7,570 nt of DNA from Anaerosoma sp034007245 (GTDB lineage Bacteria; Actinomycetota; Coriobacteriia; Anaerosomatales; Anaerosomataceae), in the NCBI GenBank assembly GCA_034007245.1, contig JAVERH010000106.1, forward strand, positions 1 through 7,570, given 5' to 3'. Both the position numbers and the translations under genes were made by a program. Numbering within the stretch: the first letter of the stretch is position 1; each line of letters begins with the position of its first letter. Of the stretch, positions 1 to 5,195 are shown in pieces. Under the pieces are notes generated by a model. The model was not told the origin of the DNA and ran no database searches. It saw only the letters and a list, made by a program, of their open reading frames with translations.

Positions 1-1
1 C

Positions 2-109
2 GACTGGCACGCATCCTACGCACTGGGTAGAGCGAGTGTCGACCCCTACGTGGAAGGTACGGGTGCTATCGGCTACAGGGGCGACGGGGGATCGGAAGAA
101 GGGCGGTGA
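2..109 (+). CDS. possible C-terminal tail of a gene entering from the left edge
   Basis: The frame starting at base 2 is open from the window edge to a TGA at 107-109 and reads as 35 residues (begins DWHASYALGRASVDPY, ends GGSEEGR). The composition is plausible for coding DNA: mixed hydrophobic and charged residues, and many codons ending in C or G. I do not recognise the family, and a 35-codon open run in high-GC DNA can occur by chance. The other two forward frames are less convincing: one stops at 28-30, the other runs on antisense-like into the next gene. If real, the gene lies in the same direction as the VF530-family gene that starts 135 nt later. Confidence 0.3.
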   Translation, partial: DWHASYALGRASVDPYVEGTGAIGYRGDGGSEEGR

Positions 110-125
110 TCGAGGGTTTGTGAGC

Positions 126-154
126 GTCACTAAGATGCCATGGCCCGCTATACT
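126..154 (+). promoter_or_regulatory. weak candidate promoter for the VF530-family gene
   Basis: A good -10 hexamer, TATACT, lies at 149-154, about 90 nt before the GTG start at 244. The hexamer 17 nt upstream (GTCACT at 126-131) is a poor match to TTGACA, so the call rests mostly on the -10. A second -10-like element, TATACA, is at 182-187. The rest of the 110-243 interval shows no clear hairpin or repeat. Confidence 0.3.
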
Positions 155-243
155 CTCGCTTACCCTTTGCGTGATCGGCGATATACAGCCCGCTGAGGGA
201 TGCGGGGGCCACGTTCGTTGTCTTTCGAGAGGATCCGGACCAC

Positions 244-477
244 GTGACAGACCAACAGCACTCCAACGATCCGCTCCACGGGATCACACTCGAGATGATG
301 TTGAAGCGGCTTGTGAACAAGTACGGGTGGGACGGGCTCGCAAAACGCATCCGGATCAACTGTCTGAAGAACGACCCCACGATCCCATCGGTGCTGAACT
401 TCCTGCGGAAGACCCCGTGGGCGCGGGCGAAGGTCGAGGAGCTGTACCGGAACTCGAAGTTCTGGACTCGCGACTGA
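244..477 (+). CDS. VF530-family (DUF2132) small DNA-binding protein
   Basis: This 77-residue protein matches the VF530/DUF2132 family almost end to end. It has the opening block NDPLHGITLEMML (about residues 8-20), then YGWDGLAKRI (28-37), the INCLKNDPTIPSVLNFLRK block (38-56) and the ending TPWARAKVEELY (57-68). The family is small, single-domain and helical; it was named for a Vibrio fischeri protein and has been described as DNA-binding, but its cellular role is not established. The start is GTG at 244, with GAGAGGA at 227-233 as the ribosome binding site, a spacer of 10 nt. The length is normal for the family. The stop codon (475-477) is directly followed by the stop codon of the convergent cyclase gene, so there is no room for a terminator between them. 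Confidence 0.9.
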   Translation: MTDQQHSNDPLHGITLEMMLKRLVNKYGWDGLAKRIRINCLKNDPTIPSVLNFLRKTPWARAKVEELYRNSKFWTRD

Positions 478-1116
478 CTACCCGATCGCAGCGACCGCTC
501 TTACCGGTGAGCCGTCTGCGTGGGCAAAACGCAGTGGGTAGCACGAGAACTCGAAACTCTTGCCGATCAGTTCGTCCAGGTCGGCGAGGTTCTCGATGAT
601 GAGGACGCCGGCGCCGAGCAGTACGTCGTGCACGCGCATCTCGCTCACCCCCACCGGGTCCACGGAGATCGCATCCACGCCGACGCCTTTGACGTCCAGG
701 TCCACCAGCCACTGCGCGGCCTCAGGCGTCAGTGTGGGAAATTCCTCGAAGTAGCCCGGCAAGTCCCATTGCGAATGCCATCCGGTGTCGAGCAAGACGA
801 AGTCGGCAGTCTCGATGTGCTTACGATAGGGCCGCAGTAATTCGATGCCGATCGTGCCGTCATCCACTCCGCGAGCATCGACCACGCAGGCAGGCCCGAC
901 GAACGCATCAACGGAGTACTCGTCGAGCGTCTTCCCGCCAGCGATCAAGTGCGCAGGGGCGTCCATATGGGTGCCGGTGTGCGTGAACATCACGATCTCA
1001 TGCTCGAGGAACCCCTGTTTCTCGATGGAGGCGCCGACCCTGAACCTTGGCGGCTCGGTATCCGGGTACACAGGCATAGCGGGCTCTATCATCCGGGTCA
1101 GATCGTGGTAGTGCAC
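478..1116 (-). CDS. cyclase family protein (kynurenine formamidase-like metal hydrolase)
   Basis: The 212-residue protein belongs to the cyclase family (PF04199), which includes bacterial kynurenine formamidase KynB and isatin hydrolase. The metal-binding signature HTGTHMDAPAH is intact at residues 46-56, supplying H46, H50, D52 and H56. Conserved downstream elements are LLDTGWH (108-114), GVDAISVDP (146-154), H163 and E175 (in VLIIEN), which correspond to the metal and catalytic residues of KynB. It is expected to hydrolyse an amide, lactone or similar bond in the cytoplasm; the substrate cannot be read from the sequence. No tryptophan-catabolism gene lies beside it, so the name kynB is not justified. 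The start is GTG at 1114-1116 with a GAAGGAG ribosome binding site 5 nt upstream. It is divergent from the TiaS-like gene and abuts the VF530 gene at its 3' end. Confidence 0.88.
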   Translation of the reverse strand: MHYHDLTRMIEPAMPVYPDTEPPRFRVGASIEKQGFLEHEIVMFTHTGTHMDAPAHLIAGGKTLDEYSVDAFVGPACVVDARGVDDGTIGIELLRPYRKHIETADFVLLDTGWHSQWDLPGYFEEFPTLTPEAAQWLVDLDVKGVGVDAISVDPVGVSEMRVHDVLLGAGVLIIENLADLDELIGKSFEFSCYPLRFAHADGSPVRAVAAIG

Positions 1117-1155
1117 GGGTGCTCCTTCTTCGGCTTTCAGCCAGTGCAGGGTTCA

Positions 1156-1161
1156 ATGATA
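1156..1161 (-). promoter_or_regulatory. candidate -10 element for the cyclase gene
   Basis: On the minus strand this reads TATCAT, five of six matches to TATAAT, about 40 nt before the GTG start of the cyclase gene. The expected -35 position (around 1179-1184) has no good TTGACA match and overlaps the inverted repeat at 1181-1200. A promoter here is plausible but unproven. Confidence 0.3.
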
Positions 1162-1180
1162 CTGCCCATCGTGATGTGGC

Positions 1181-1200
1181 ACACCACACCGCGCTGGTGT
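1181..1200. repeat. short inverted repeat between divergent genes
   Basis: ACACCA (1181-1186) and TGGTGT (1195-1200) form a perfect 6-bp inverted repeat around an 8-nt centre; a shifted register, ACACC/GGTGT (1186-1190 and 1196-1200), also exists. It lies between the two divergent starts, near the -35 region of the cyclase side and just upstream of the -35 of the TiaS-like gene, a suitable place for an operator. The repetitive CACAC tract makes chance pairing easy, so support is low. Confidence 0.25.
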
Positions 1201-1208
1201 CCTCTGCT

Positions 1209-1236
1209 TTGCCGTTAGTCGTTCGCCAGATATACT
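1209..1236 (+). promoter_or_regulatory. sigma70-type promoter for the TiaS-like gene
   Basis: TTGCCG (1209-1214, four of six matches to TTGACA) and TATACT (1231-1236, five of six to TATAAT) are separated by 16 nt. Transcription would begin near 1243 and give a leader of about 30 nt before the ATG at 1275. The promoter lies inside the longer open frame that begins at 1119, which argues that the upstream part of that frame is not translated. Confidence 0.55.
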
Positions 1237-1263
1237 CGCAACATGCTTCAAGCCGTGCGAACA

Positions 1264-1270
1264 ACGGAGC
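1264..1270 (+). promoter_or_regulatory. ribosome binding site that fixes the start at 1275
   Basis: ACGGAGC contains a GGAG-type Shine-Dalgarno core 5-7 nt before the ATG at 1275. The next residues, MRVLISIDDTD, are where members of this family usually begin. Together these decide in favour of 1275 over the in-frame ATG at 1119. Confidence 0.65.
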
Positions 1271-1274
1271 TCTC

Positions 1275-2015
1275 ATGAGAGTACTGATCTCTATCGACGA
1301 CACTGACGATGCTTTCAGCAAAGGCACGGGAGAGATCGCCGAGATGATCGCCGCCGAACTCGTGAGCGCGGAGTTGGCGACTGTCGGACGAGTCACGCGA
1401 CACCAGTTGCTCATCCATCCTGACATCGACTACACATCACACAACAGCTCGATGTGCTTTGTAGCGGAGATCGCCGAGGACTCCCTGAGTCAGGTTATCG
1501 CATCATGTGCCGGGAAGTTGGCCGCAGAGAGTGTGGAGGCTGCCGATCCGGGCCTGGCGGTCGTTCCTGTCGACAGGCTTGTCGACCCGGGGCGTCTGAT
1601 GGCGTTCGGGTTGGAGGCGAAGGAGCGCGTCATCGCCAAAGACGAAGCGTATGCACTCGCCGAGGCATTGGGTGTGCATCTCTCGGAGCATGGCGGTACA
1701 GGTATCGGCGTGATCGGCGCTCTGGCCGGGGCGGGTCTGAAGCTGACCGGGAACGATGGTCGTTTCAAGGGTAAGTTCCGTCTGTCTGCAGATGAGCAGG
1801 GAGCCACAGAGGTAGCGCACATAAAGCTCCAGGGTGTCGATGCGGTCCGGACGTTGGATGGCGATGAGTTGAATGACGACGAGCGAGTTCTCGTAGGCGA
1901 TGAGTGCAAGCTCATTCTCCGAGACGGGATCGCTGTCTTGATGGTCAAACCCAGCGACGGCGCGTCGGCCGCCGCATGGACCGTGGTGGACCGCATGGCT
2001 CTCAGGTCGTTCTAG
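1275..2015 (+). CDS. TiaS-like DDTD-domain protein (stand-alone kinase-like domain)
   Basis: The 246-residue protein opens with MRVLISIDDTDDAFSKGTGE; the DDTD and GTGE elements (residues 8-11 and 17-20) are typical of the N-terminal domain of archaeal tRNA(Ile2) 2-agmatinylcytidine synthetase TiaS (COG1571). Further conserved-looking blocks are TRHQLLIHPDIDYTSHNSS (41-59), a glycine-rich stretch EHGGTGIGVIGALAGAG (138-154) and GNDGRFKGK (159-167). Archaeal TiaS is about 400 residues and carries OB-fold and zinc-ribbon parts after this domain; this protein has neither. Bacteria normally modify tRNA-Ile2 with TilS instead, so agmatidine synthesis should not be assumed. Similar short bacterial proteins exist, some carrying misleading transporter names. 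The real role is unknown, possibly ATP-dependent chemistry on a nucleic acid or small molecule. It shares a transcript with the cysteine-rich gene 4 nt downstream. Confidence 0.75.
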   Translation: MRVLISIDDTDDAFSKGTGEIAEMIAAELVSAELATVGRVTRHQLLIHPDIDYTSHNSSMCFVAEIAEDSLSQVIASCAGKLAAESVEAADPGLAVVPVDRLVDPGRLMAFGLEAKERVIAKDEAYALAEALGVHLSEHGGTGIGVIGALAGAGLKLTGNDGRFKGKFRLSADEQGATEVAHIKLQGVDAVRTLDGDELNDDERVLVGDECKLILRDGIAVLMVKPSDGASAAAWTVVDRMALRSF

Positions 2016-2019
2016 CGCA

Positions 2020-2247
2020 ATGGCGCCTATCTCTCATACACCCTCAGGAGCCGTCTTCGTAGGAGATCTCGATAGTGCTGCCGATCTCGTGGAGACCTTT
2101 TCGCTCGCATCCGGGTGTGGCGGCTATTCGCGCGATGATGATGACGAGTGCTACGTGAGCGGTGACGAGCTAACGTGCTTCAACTGCAGGGGACGTCGCT
2201 GGGTCTCTGAGGGCTTCACCTGCATGAAGGGGCTGTTGTCCGAGTAG
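2020..2247 (+). CDS. small cysteine-rich protein of unknown function
   Basis: This 75-residue protein is not one I recognise. It has five cysteines (C33, C44, C53, C56, C68), including a CFNC pair at 53-56 and the motif GFTCMKG at 65-71. A very acidic run, DDDDE (39-43), precedes C44. The spacing suits a small zinc-binding or iron-sulfur fold; there is no signal peptide or membrane segment. The ATG lies 4 nt after the stop of the TiaS-like gene and has no clear Shine-Dalgarno site of its own, so translation is probably coupled to that gene. The tight spacing suggests a shared task. One possibility is that it supplies a metal-ribbon part missing from the TiaS-like protein; this is speculative. 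Confidence 0.6.
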   Translation: MAPISHTPSGAVFVGDLDSAADLVETFSLASGCGGYSRDDDDECYVSGDELTCFNCRGRRWVSEGFTCMKGLLSE

Positions 2248-2262
2248 GACGCCGCGGTGGTG

Positions 2263-2282
2263 CGCACTATCGCGATAGTGCG
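2263..2282. promoter_or_regulatory. 20-bp perfect palindrome, probable PadR operator
   Basis: CGCACTATCGCGATAGTGCG is a perfect 20-bp palindrome centred between 2272 and 2273, 48 nt before the GTG start of the DUF6582-like gene. Its inner part ACTATCGCGATAGT (2266-2279) matches ACTATCGGGATAGT upstream of padR (5095-5108) at 13 of 14 positions. Its core TATCGCGATA (2268-2277) occurs exactly at 5077-5086. It is not followed by a T-tract, so an intrinsic terminator for the preceding gene is less likely. No clear -35/-10 pair can be chosen, but the palindrome sits where the promoter should be, which suits repression. Confidence 0.7.
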
Positions 2283-2330
2283 GGTACCTTCATACTCGGG
2301 TTCACTGACATCCTGAGGGAGTGGTAGATC

Positions 2331-2660
2331 GTGGCAAACGAGACGACTTGGCGACCCCACAACACACACGGCAAGCTTTCCGCCGCCCGACAGGCGGGGC
2401 TTCCGGACACGGCGTTCGCATTTCCCGGCACACGCGAGCTGCCGCTGACCGACGAGGGGTACGTGAGGCTTGCGATCGAAGGCTTCAGCGAAGTCATTGA
2501 CGTTTCGAATGAGGATCGCGATCTGGCGTTTGCGAACCTCCAGAGGGCGGCCGGTTTCTACCGGGTCCAGATGCGCGAGACAGACTGGCGTCAGCTCGGC
2601 ACGCTGCAGGCTGATGCGCCATACAAACGTTCCAGTCAGGCCGGCCGAACCGGTCGCTAG
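2331..2660 (+). CDS. small DUF6582-like protein
   Basis: The 109-residue protein resembles the DUF6582 family as I remember it. It has LPDTAFAFPGTRELPLTDEG (about 24-43), then a helix leading to VSNEDRDLAFANLQRAAGFY (about 58-77), where family members have a similar aspartate/glutamate-arginine pattern. The function of such proteins is not known; relatives also occur as domains near phage-type prohead proteases, but nothing here suggests a prophage. It is cytoplasmic, with no membrane segment. The start is GTG at 2331, with GAGGGAG at 2315-2321 as a strong ribosome binding site. The gene has its own upstream palindrome shared with the padR promoter region, so it is probably regulated by the PadR protein encoded at 4488-5054. 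It converges on the ABC1-kinase gene, 88 nt away. Confidence 0.65.
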   Translation: MANETTWRPHNTHGKLSAARQAGLPDTAFAFPGTRELPLTDEGYVRLAIEGFSEVIDVSNEDRDLAFANLQRAAGFYRVQMRETDWRQLGTLQADAPYKRSSQAGRTGR

Positions 2661-2748
2661 AGGCCCGATACGCGGCAGAAAATGCCAGGCCTTGTCTCAG
2701 GACCACGCGCGTTTCAAGCGTTCAGCAGTGGGCGAAGCGTAGGAGATA

Positions 2749-4440
2749 TCACATCCCCGGATACCGTTTCCGGCCGCCCGTCATCACCGTGAGCAGCGGT
2801 AGCACCGAGGCTCCCATGAGCCACTTGGCCAGCGTGGGCTCGGTTCCGTAGAGGATCGCTCCTGCAAGCAGCAGCGCTGCGAAGACGAGAGCGCTCGCGA
2901 CACCCCTGATGCCGCGTTCCACGCGGCGGACGCGCAGGTCCAGAAGCGGCGTGCGTACGCTTAGTTCGCCACGCTCCACGAGCGACATCACCCGGTCGGC
3001 CCGGGCTGGCAGGCCGATAGTGGTCTTGAGTACTTTGGTGCCCTCGGTGAGCAGCGTTTGCCAGGTGGACTGCTCCTCATCGGAGATCAGTCGGGTGGCG
3101 TACGGCGCGATCGCGGACCACATGTTGAAGTCGGGATCGAGCCCGCTGCACATACCCGAGAGGATAGCGACGGTCCTGCCGAGAAGCAGTAGGTTCCCGG
3201 GAAGCTGGAAGGGGAGGTCCAGCATCAGGTCGCGGAACTGGAGCCCGAAACTCATCATCTCGGTGTGATCCATGTTGCGCAGGTCGTCCATATCCATGCC
3301 GCCAAAACGGTCGAACAGCTGCATACTTGCGCGTTCGATCATCTCGGTGTCGGCGCCAGGAAGCAGTACATCGAGCGTTTTGAGCGCTGCGACCAACCGT
3401 GCGCCATCCTGCAGACCGATAGCGATGACGCCCTCGCGTAGACCGGCCTTGAGGTTCTCCGGTACGAGACCCATCATCCCAAAATCGATGAACGTCAGCC
3501 TCCAGGCGCGAGATCCGTTCTCGTGCGTCTCATCGAGGGGAGTGATGAAGAGATTGCCCGGATGCGGGTCGGCGTGGAAGAAGCCGTCGTCGAAGATCTG
3601 CTGGAGGTAGGTGTCGAAGAGCACTGCGGCGACCTCGGCACGATCGATACCGGCTGCCGTGATCCCTTCGTAGTCACCGAGCTTGATGGCCGTGACATCC
3701 TCGAGCGTGAGCACACGACGTGCGGTCAGGTCCCAGACGACACGCGGCACATGTACGCGGGGGTGCTCGGCGAACAGCTCGCTGAACCGCTCGGCGTTGC
3801 CCGCCTCGGCGAGGTAGTCGATCTCCGCGCGAGTCGTGGTGGCGAACTCCTCTATGAGCGCTTTCACATCGGCTCGTCGGCTCACTGGCTTGTAGCGCTC
3901 CAGCCATCCACCCACGCGGCGTATGGCGGCAAGGTCGACCTCGACGATGTCGCTGATCCCGGGGCGCTGGACTTTGACGATGACGTCGGCAAAGCCGAGC
4001 GCCGTGGCGTCCTCGTCGTTGAGTCGTGCCCGGTGCGCCTGTCCGAGAGAGGCGGCGGCCACCGGCGCTTCATCGAACCATGCGTAGTGGACGAGCAGCG
4101 GCTGCGCAAGCTCCGCCTCGGCGAGCGCCCGGATCGCCGCGAACGGCTCGGGTGCGACTTCGTCCTGCAGGCCGGCGAGCTCTTCGGTGATCTCGGGCGG
4201 AAGAACGTCGAGTCGGGTGGAGAGGAACTGCCCCACCTTGATCATGAGGCCGCCCATACTTGCGGCAAACGCCCGGAAGCGTGCGGCGGTACGCCGGTTA
4301 CGCTCCGGGCGGTTGCGACGCGAGAGTGCGCCCATGCCGACACGCGGCATGATGATCTCCCAGAGGACGAAGCCGAGGATCATCCGGCCGAAGAAGAGCA
4401 CGATGCGCCAGTAGCGTGCGCGGAGCTGTGAGGGCTTCAT
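2749..4440 (-). CDS. ABC1/UbiB/AarF-family atypical protein kinase
   Basis: This 563-residue protein has the full set of ABC1 (ADCK/UbiB) kinase motifs. They are the family-specific KVGQ at 68-71, an alanine-rich loop AAASLGQ (128-134) in place of the usual glycine-rich loop, the nucleotide-binding lysine in VKVQRPG (K156), RAEIDYLAEAGNA (204-216), the catalytic loop HADPHPGNLF (289-298) and the metal-binding DFG (319-321). A hydrophobic stretch at about 11-31 and two near the C-terminus (about 513-555) suggest membrane attachment. In other bacteria UbiB-type ATPases support isoprenoid-quinone synthesis or lipid handling; which applies here is not visible, and no quinone gene is adjacent. The ATG at 4438-4440 follows a strong GGAGGA site. 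The gene lies 47 nt downstream of padR on the same strand, with no terminator seen between them, so the two are probably co-transcribed. Confidence 0.9.
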   Translation of the reverse strand: MKPSQLRARYWRIVLFFGRMILGFVLWEIIMPRVGMGALSRRNRPERNRRTAARFRAFAASMGGLMIKVGQFLSTRLDVLPPEITEELAGLQDEVAPEPFAAIRALAEAELAQPLLVHYAWFDEAPVAAASLGQAHRARLNDEDATALGFADVIVKVQRPGISDIVEVDLAAIRRVGGWLERYKPVSRRADVKALIEEFATTTRAEIDYLAEAGNAERFSELFAEHPRVHVPRVVWDLTARRVLTLEDVTAIKLGDYEGITAAGIDRAEVAAVLFDTYLQQIFDDGFFHADPHPGNLFITPLDETHENGSRAWRLTFIDFGMMGLVPENLKAGLREGVIAIGLQDGARLVAALKTLDVLLPGADTEMIERASMQLFDRFGGMDMDDLRNMDHTEMMSFGLQFRDLMLDLPFQLPGNLLLLGRTVAILSGMCSGLDPDFNMWSAIAPYATRLISDEEQSTWQTLLTEGTKVLKTTIGLPARADRVMSLVERGELSVRTPLLDLRVRRVERGIRGVASALVFAALLLAGAILYGTEPTLAKWLMGASVLPLLTVMTGGRKRYPGM

Positions 4441-4487
4441 CCGTCCTCCGGAGTCGGTGCGGGCAGGGGCGGGCAGTGCGCCGGGGT

Positions 4488-5054
4488 CTAGTCCTCGGCG
4501 AGGATCGTATAGAGCTGTTTGCGTGCGTCGTTCAGGATCTCGGTAGCGGCAGCAAGCTGCTCACGTGTGCCGCCCCGACCGAACTGTGCGAGTACCGGCA
4601 TGAGCTTGGTCGCGGCTTCGCGAAGCTCGGCTGAGCTCTGCGTGTTCTGCGCGACACTCTCCCATGGTGCAGGCTGGTCCTTCATCTCGGCTACGGCTTC
4701 AGTGCCGGCCGGGGTGAGGTTGAAGACCTTCTTGCCCGAGGATTCCTCGGCGCTTATGAGGTCCTCATCGGCAAGCAACTGGAGCGTGGGATAGACGGAA
4801 CCGGCGCTGGGGCTCCAGGCGCCGCCACTGCGTGTGGAGAGCTCCTGGATGATCTGGTAGCCGTGCATGGGCTCTTCAGCGAGTAGACGGAGGACCGCTG
4901 TGCGGATGTCTCCGCGACGGGCTCGCGGTCCGATGCGGCCACCATGGCCGTGCGGGTGTCCTGCGACAAAGGGATGCTGGAAGGGGTGGTGTGCGAAGCG
5001 TGGGGTCGATCCGGCCTGGCTACGGCACTCATCAGTGGGGTGATGGCTATGCAT
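4488..5054 (-). CDS. PadR-family transcriptional regulator with His-rich N-terminus
   Basis: The 188-residue protein has a PadR winged helix from about residue 46. It contains RRGDIRTAVLRLLAEEPMHG (46-65), YQIIQEL, the recognition-helix region SPSAGSVYPTLQLLADEDL (81-99) and the wing KKVFNLTPAG (108-117). A C-terminal helical section (about 135-186) would form the dimer arm. The first 40 residues are a Gly/Pro/Phe-containing tail with nine histidines (residues 2, 4, 5, 22, 23, 27, 33, 35, 37). Such tails are common in actinobacterial PadR proteins, but this one is notably His-rich. The ATG at 5052-5054 has AAAGGA 6 nt upstream. PadR proteins usually repress and often autoregulate; the palindromes at 5075-5108, just before its ribosome binding site, are the probable operator. 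The downstream kinase gene would be the main target. Confidence 0.9.
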   Translation of the reverse strand: MHSHHPTDECRSQAGSTPRFAHHPFQHPFVAGHPHGHGGRIGPRARRGDIRTAVLRLLAEEPMHGYQIIQELSTRSGGAWSPSAGSVYPTLQLLADEDLISAEESSGKKVFNLTPAGTEAVAEMKDQPAPWESVAQNTQSSAELREAATKLMPVLAQFGRGGTREQLAAATEILNDARKQLYTILAED

Positions 5055-5074
5055 TACGAGTCCTTTCTAGTGTC

Positions 5075-5108
5075 TATATCGCGATATATCGCGAACTATC
5101 GGGATAGT
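5075..5108. promoter_or_regulatory. array of palindromes upstream of padR, probable autoregulatory operator
   Basis: Three palindromes crowd into 34 bp. TATATCGCGATATA (5075-5088) and TCGCGATATATCGCGA (5079-5094) are perfect and overlap; ACTATCGGGATAGT (5095-5108) has 6-bp perfect arms around a GG centre. The first contains the core TATCGCGATA exactly (5077-5086); the third has it with one mismatch (5097-5106). The centres of these two cores are 20 bp apart, about two turns of helix, so two dimers could bind the same face. The array ends 21 nt before the padR start codon and would overlap the promoter or transcription start. On the minus strand TTGGCA followed by GATAGT is a possible but poorly spaced (19 nt) promoter. 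Confidence 0.75.
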
Positions 5109-5195
5109 AGCAGGTTGCATGCCAAGATGGACGGATGCCATGCCCGAGGGAGGTGCGGCTGTGCGGTTCGCGATACAGGCGGGTTCTTGGTGTGC

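Noticed and set aside
10..60. tRNA-like text around CTGGGTAGAGCG near the left edge
   Set aside because: It resembles a D-arm, but no matching anticodon stem, T-arm or acceptor stem follows.
36..599. 187-codon open frame on the plus strand
   Set aside because: It overlaps the well-supported VF530 gene in another frame and runs antisense into the cyclase gene; its residues are Arg/Gly-rich with no family pattern.
478..1116. Naming the cyclase gene kynB
   Set aside because: The metal-site residues match the family, but the family covers several substrates and no tryptophan-degradation genes are adjacent.
2070..2078. CGATAGTGC inside the cysteine-rich gene as a third PadR half-site
   Set aside because: Only one half of the palindrome is present, within coding sequence; a 9-bp match can be chance.
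2263..2282. The 20-bp palindrome as an intrinsic terminator of the cysteine-rich gene
   Set aside because: There is no T-tract after it, and the shared core before padR fits an operator better.
2661..2692. Nested hairpin AGGCC..GGCA-gaaaa-TGCC-a-GGCCT after the DUF6582-like gene, as a terminator
   Set aside because: Stems are only 4-5 bp with a large asymmetric bulge and no T-tract follows; at best a weak structure.
3523..4431. 302-codon open frame antisense to the ABC1-kinase gene
   Set aside because: A codon-bias shadow of a high-GC gene whose real strand carries all ABC1 motifs.
5109..5195. A terminator after the GT2 gene
   Set aside because: The GCATGCC/GCCATGC-type repeats in this stretch do not pair into a convincing stem and no T-tract was seen on the minus strand.
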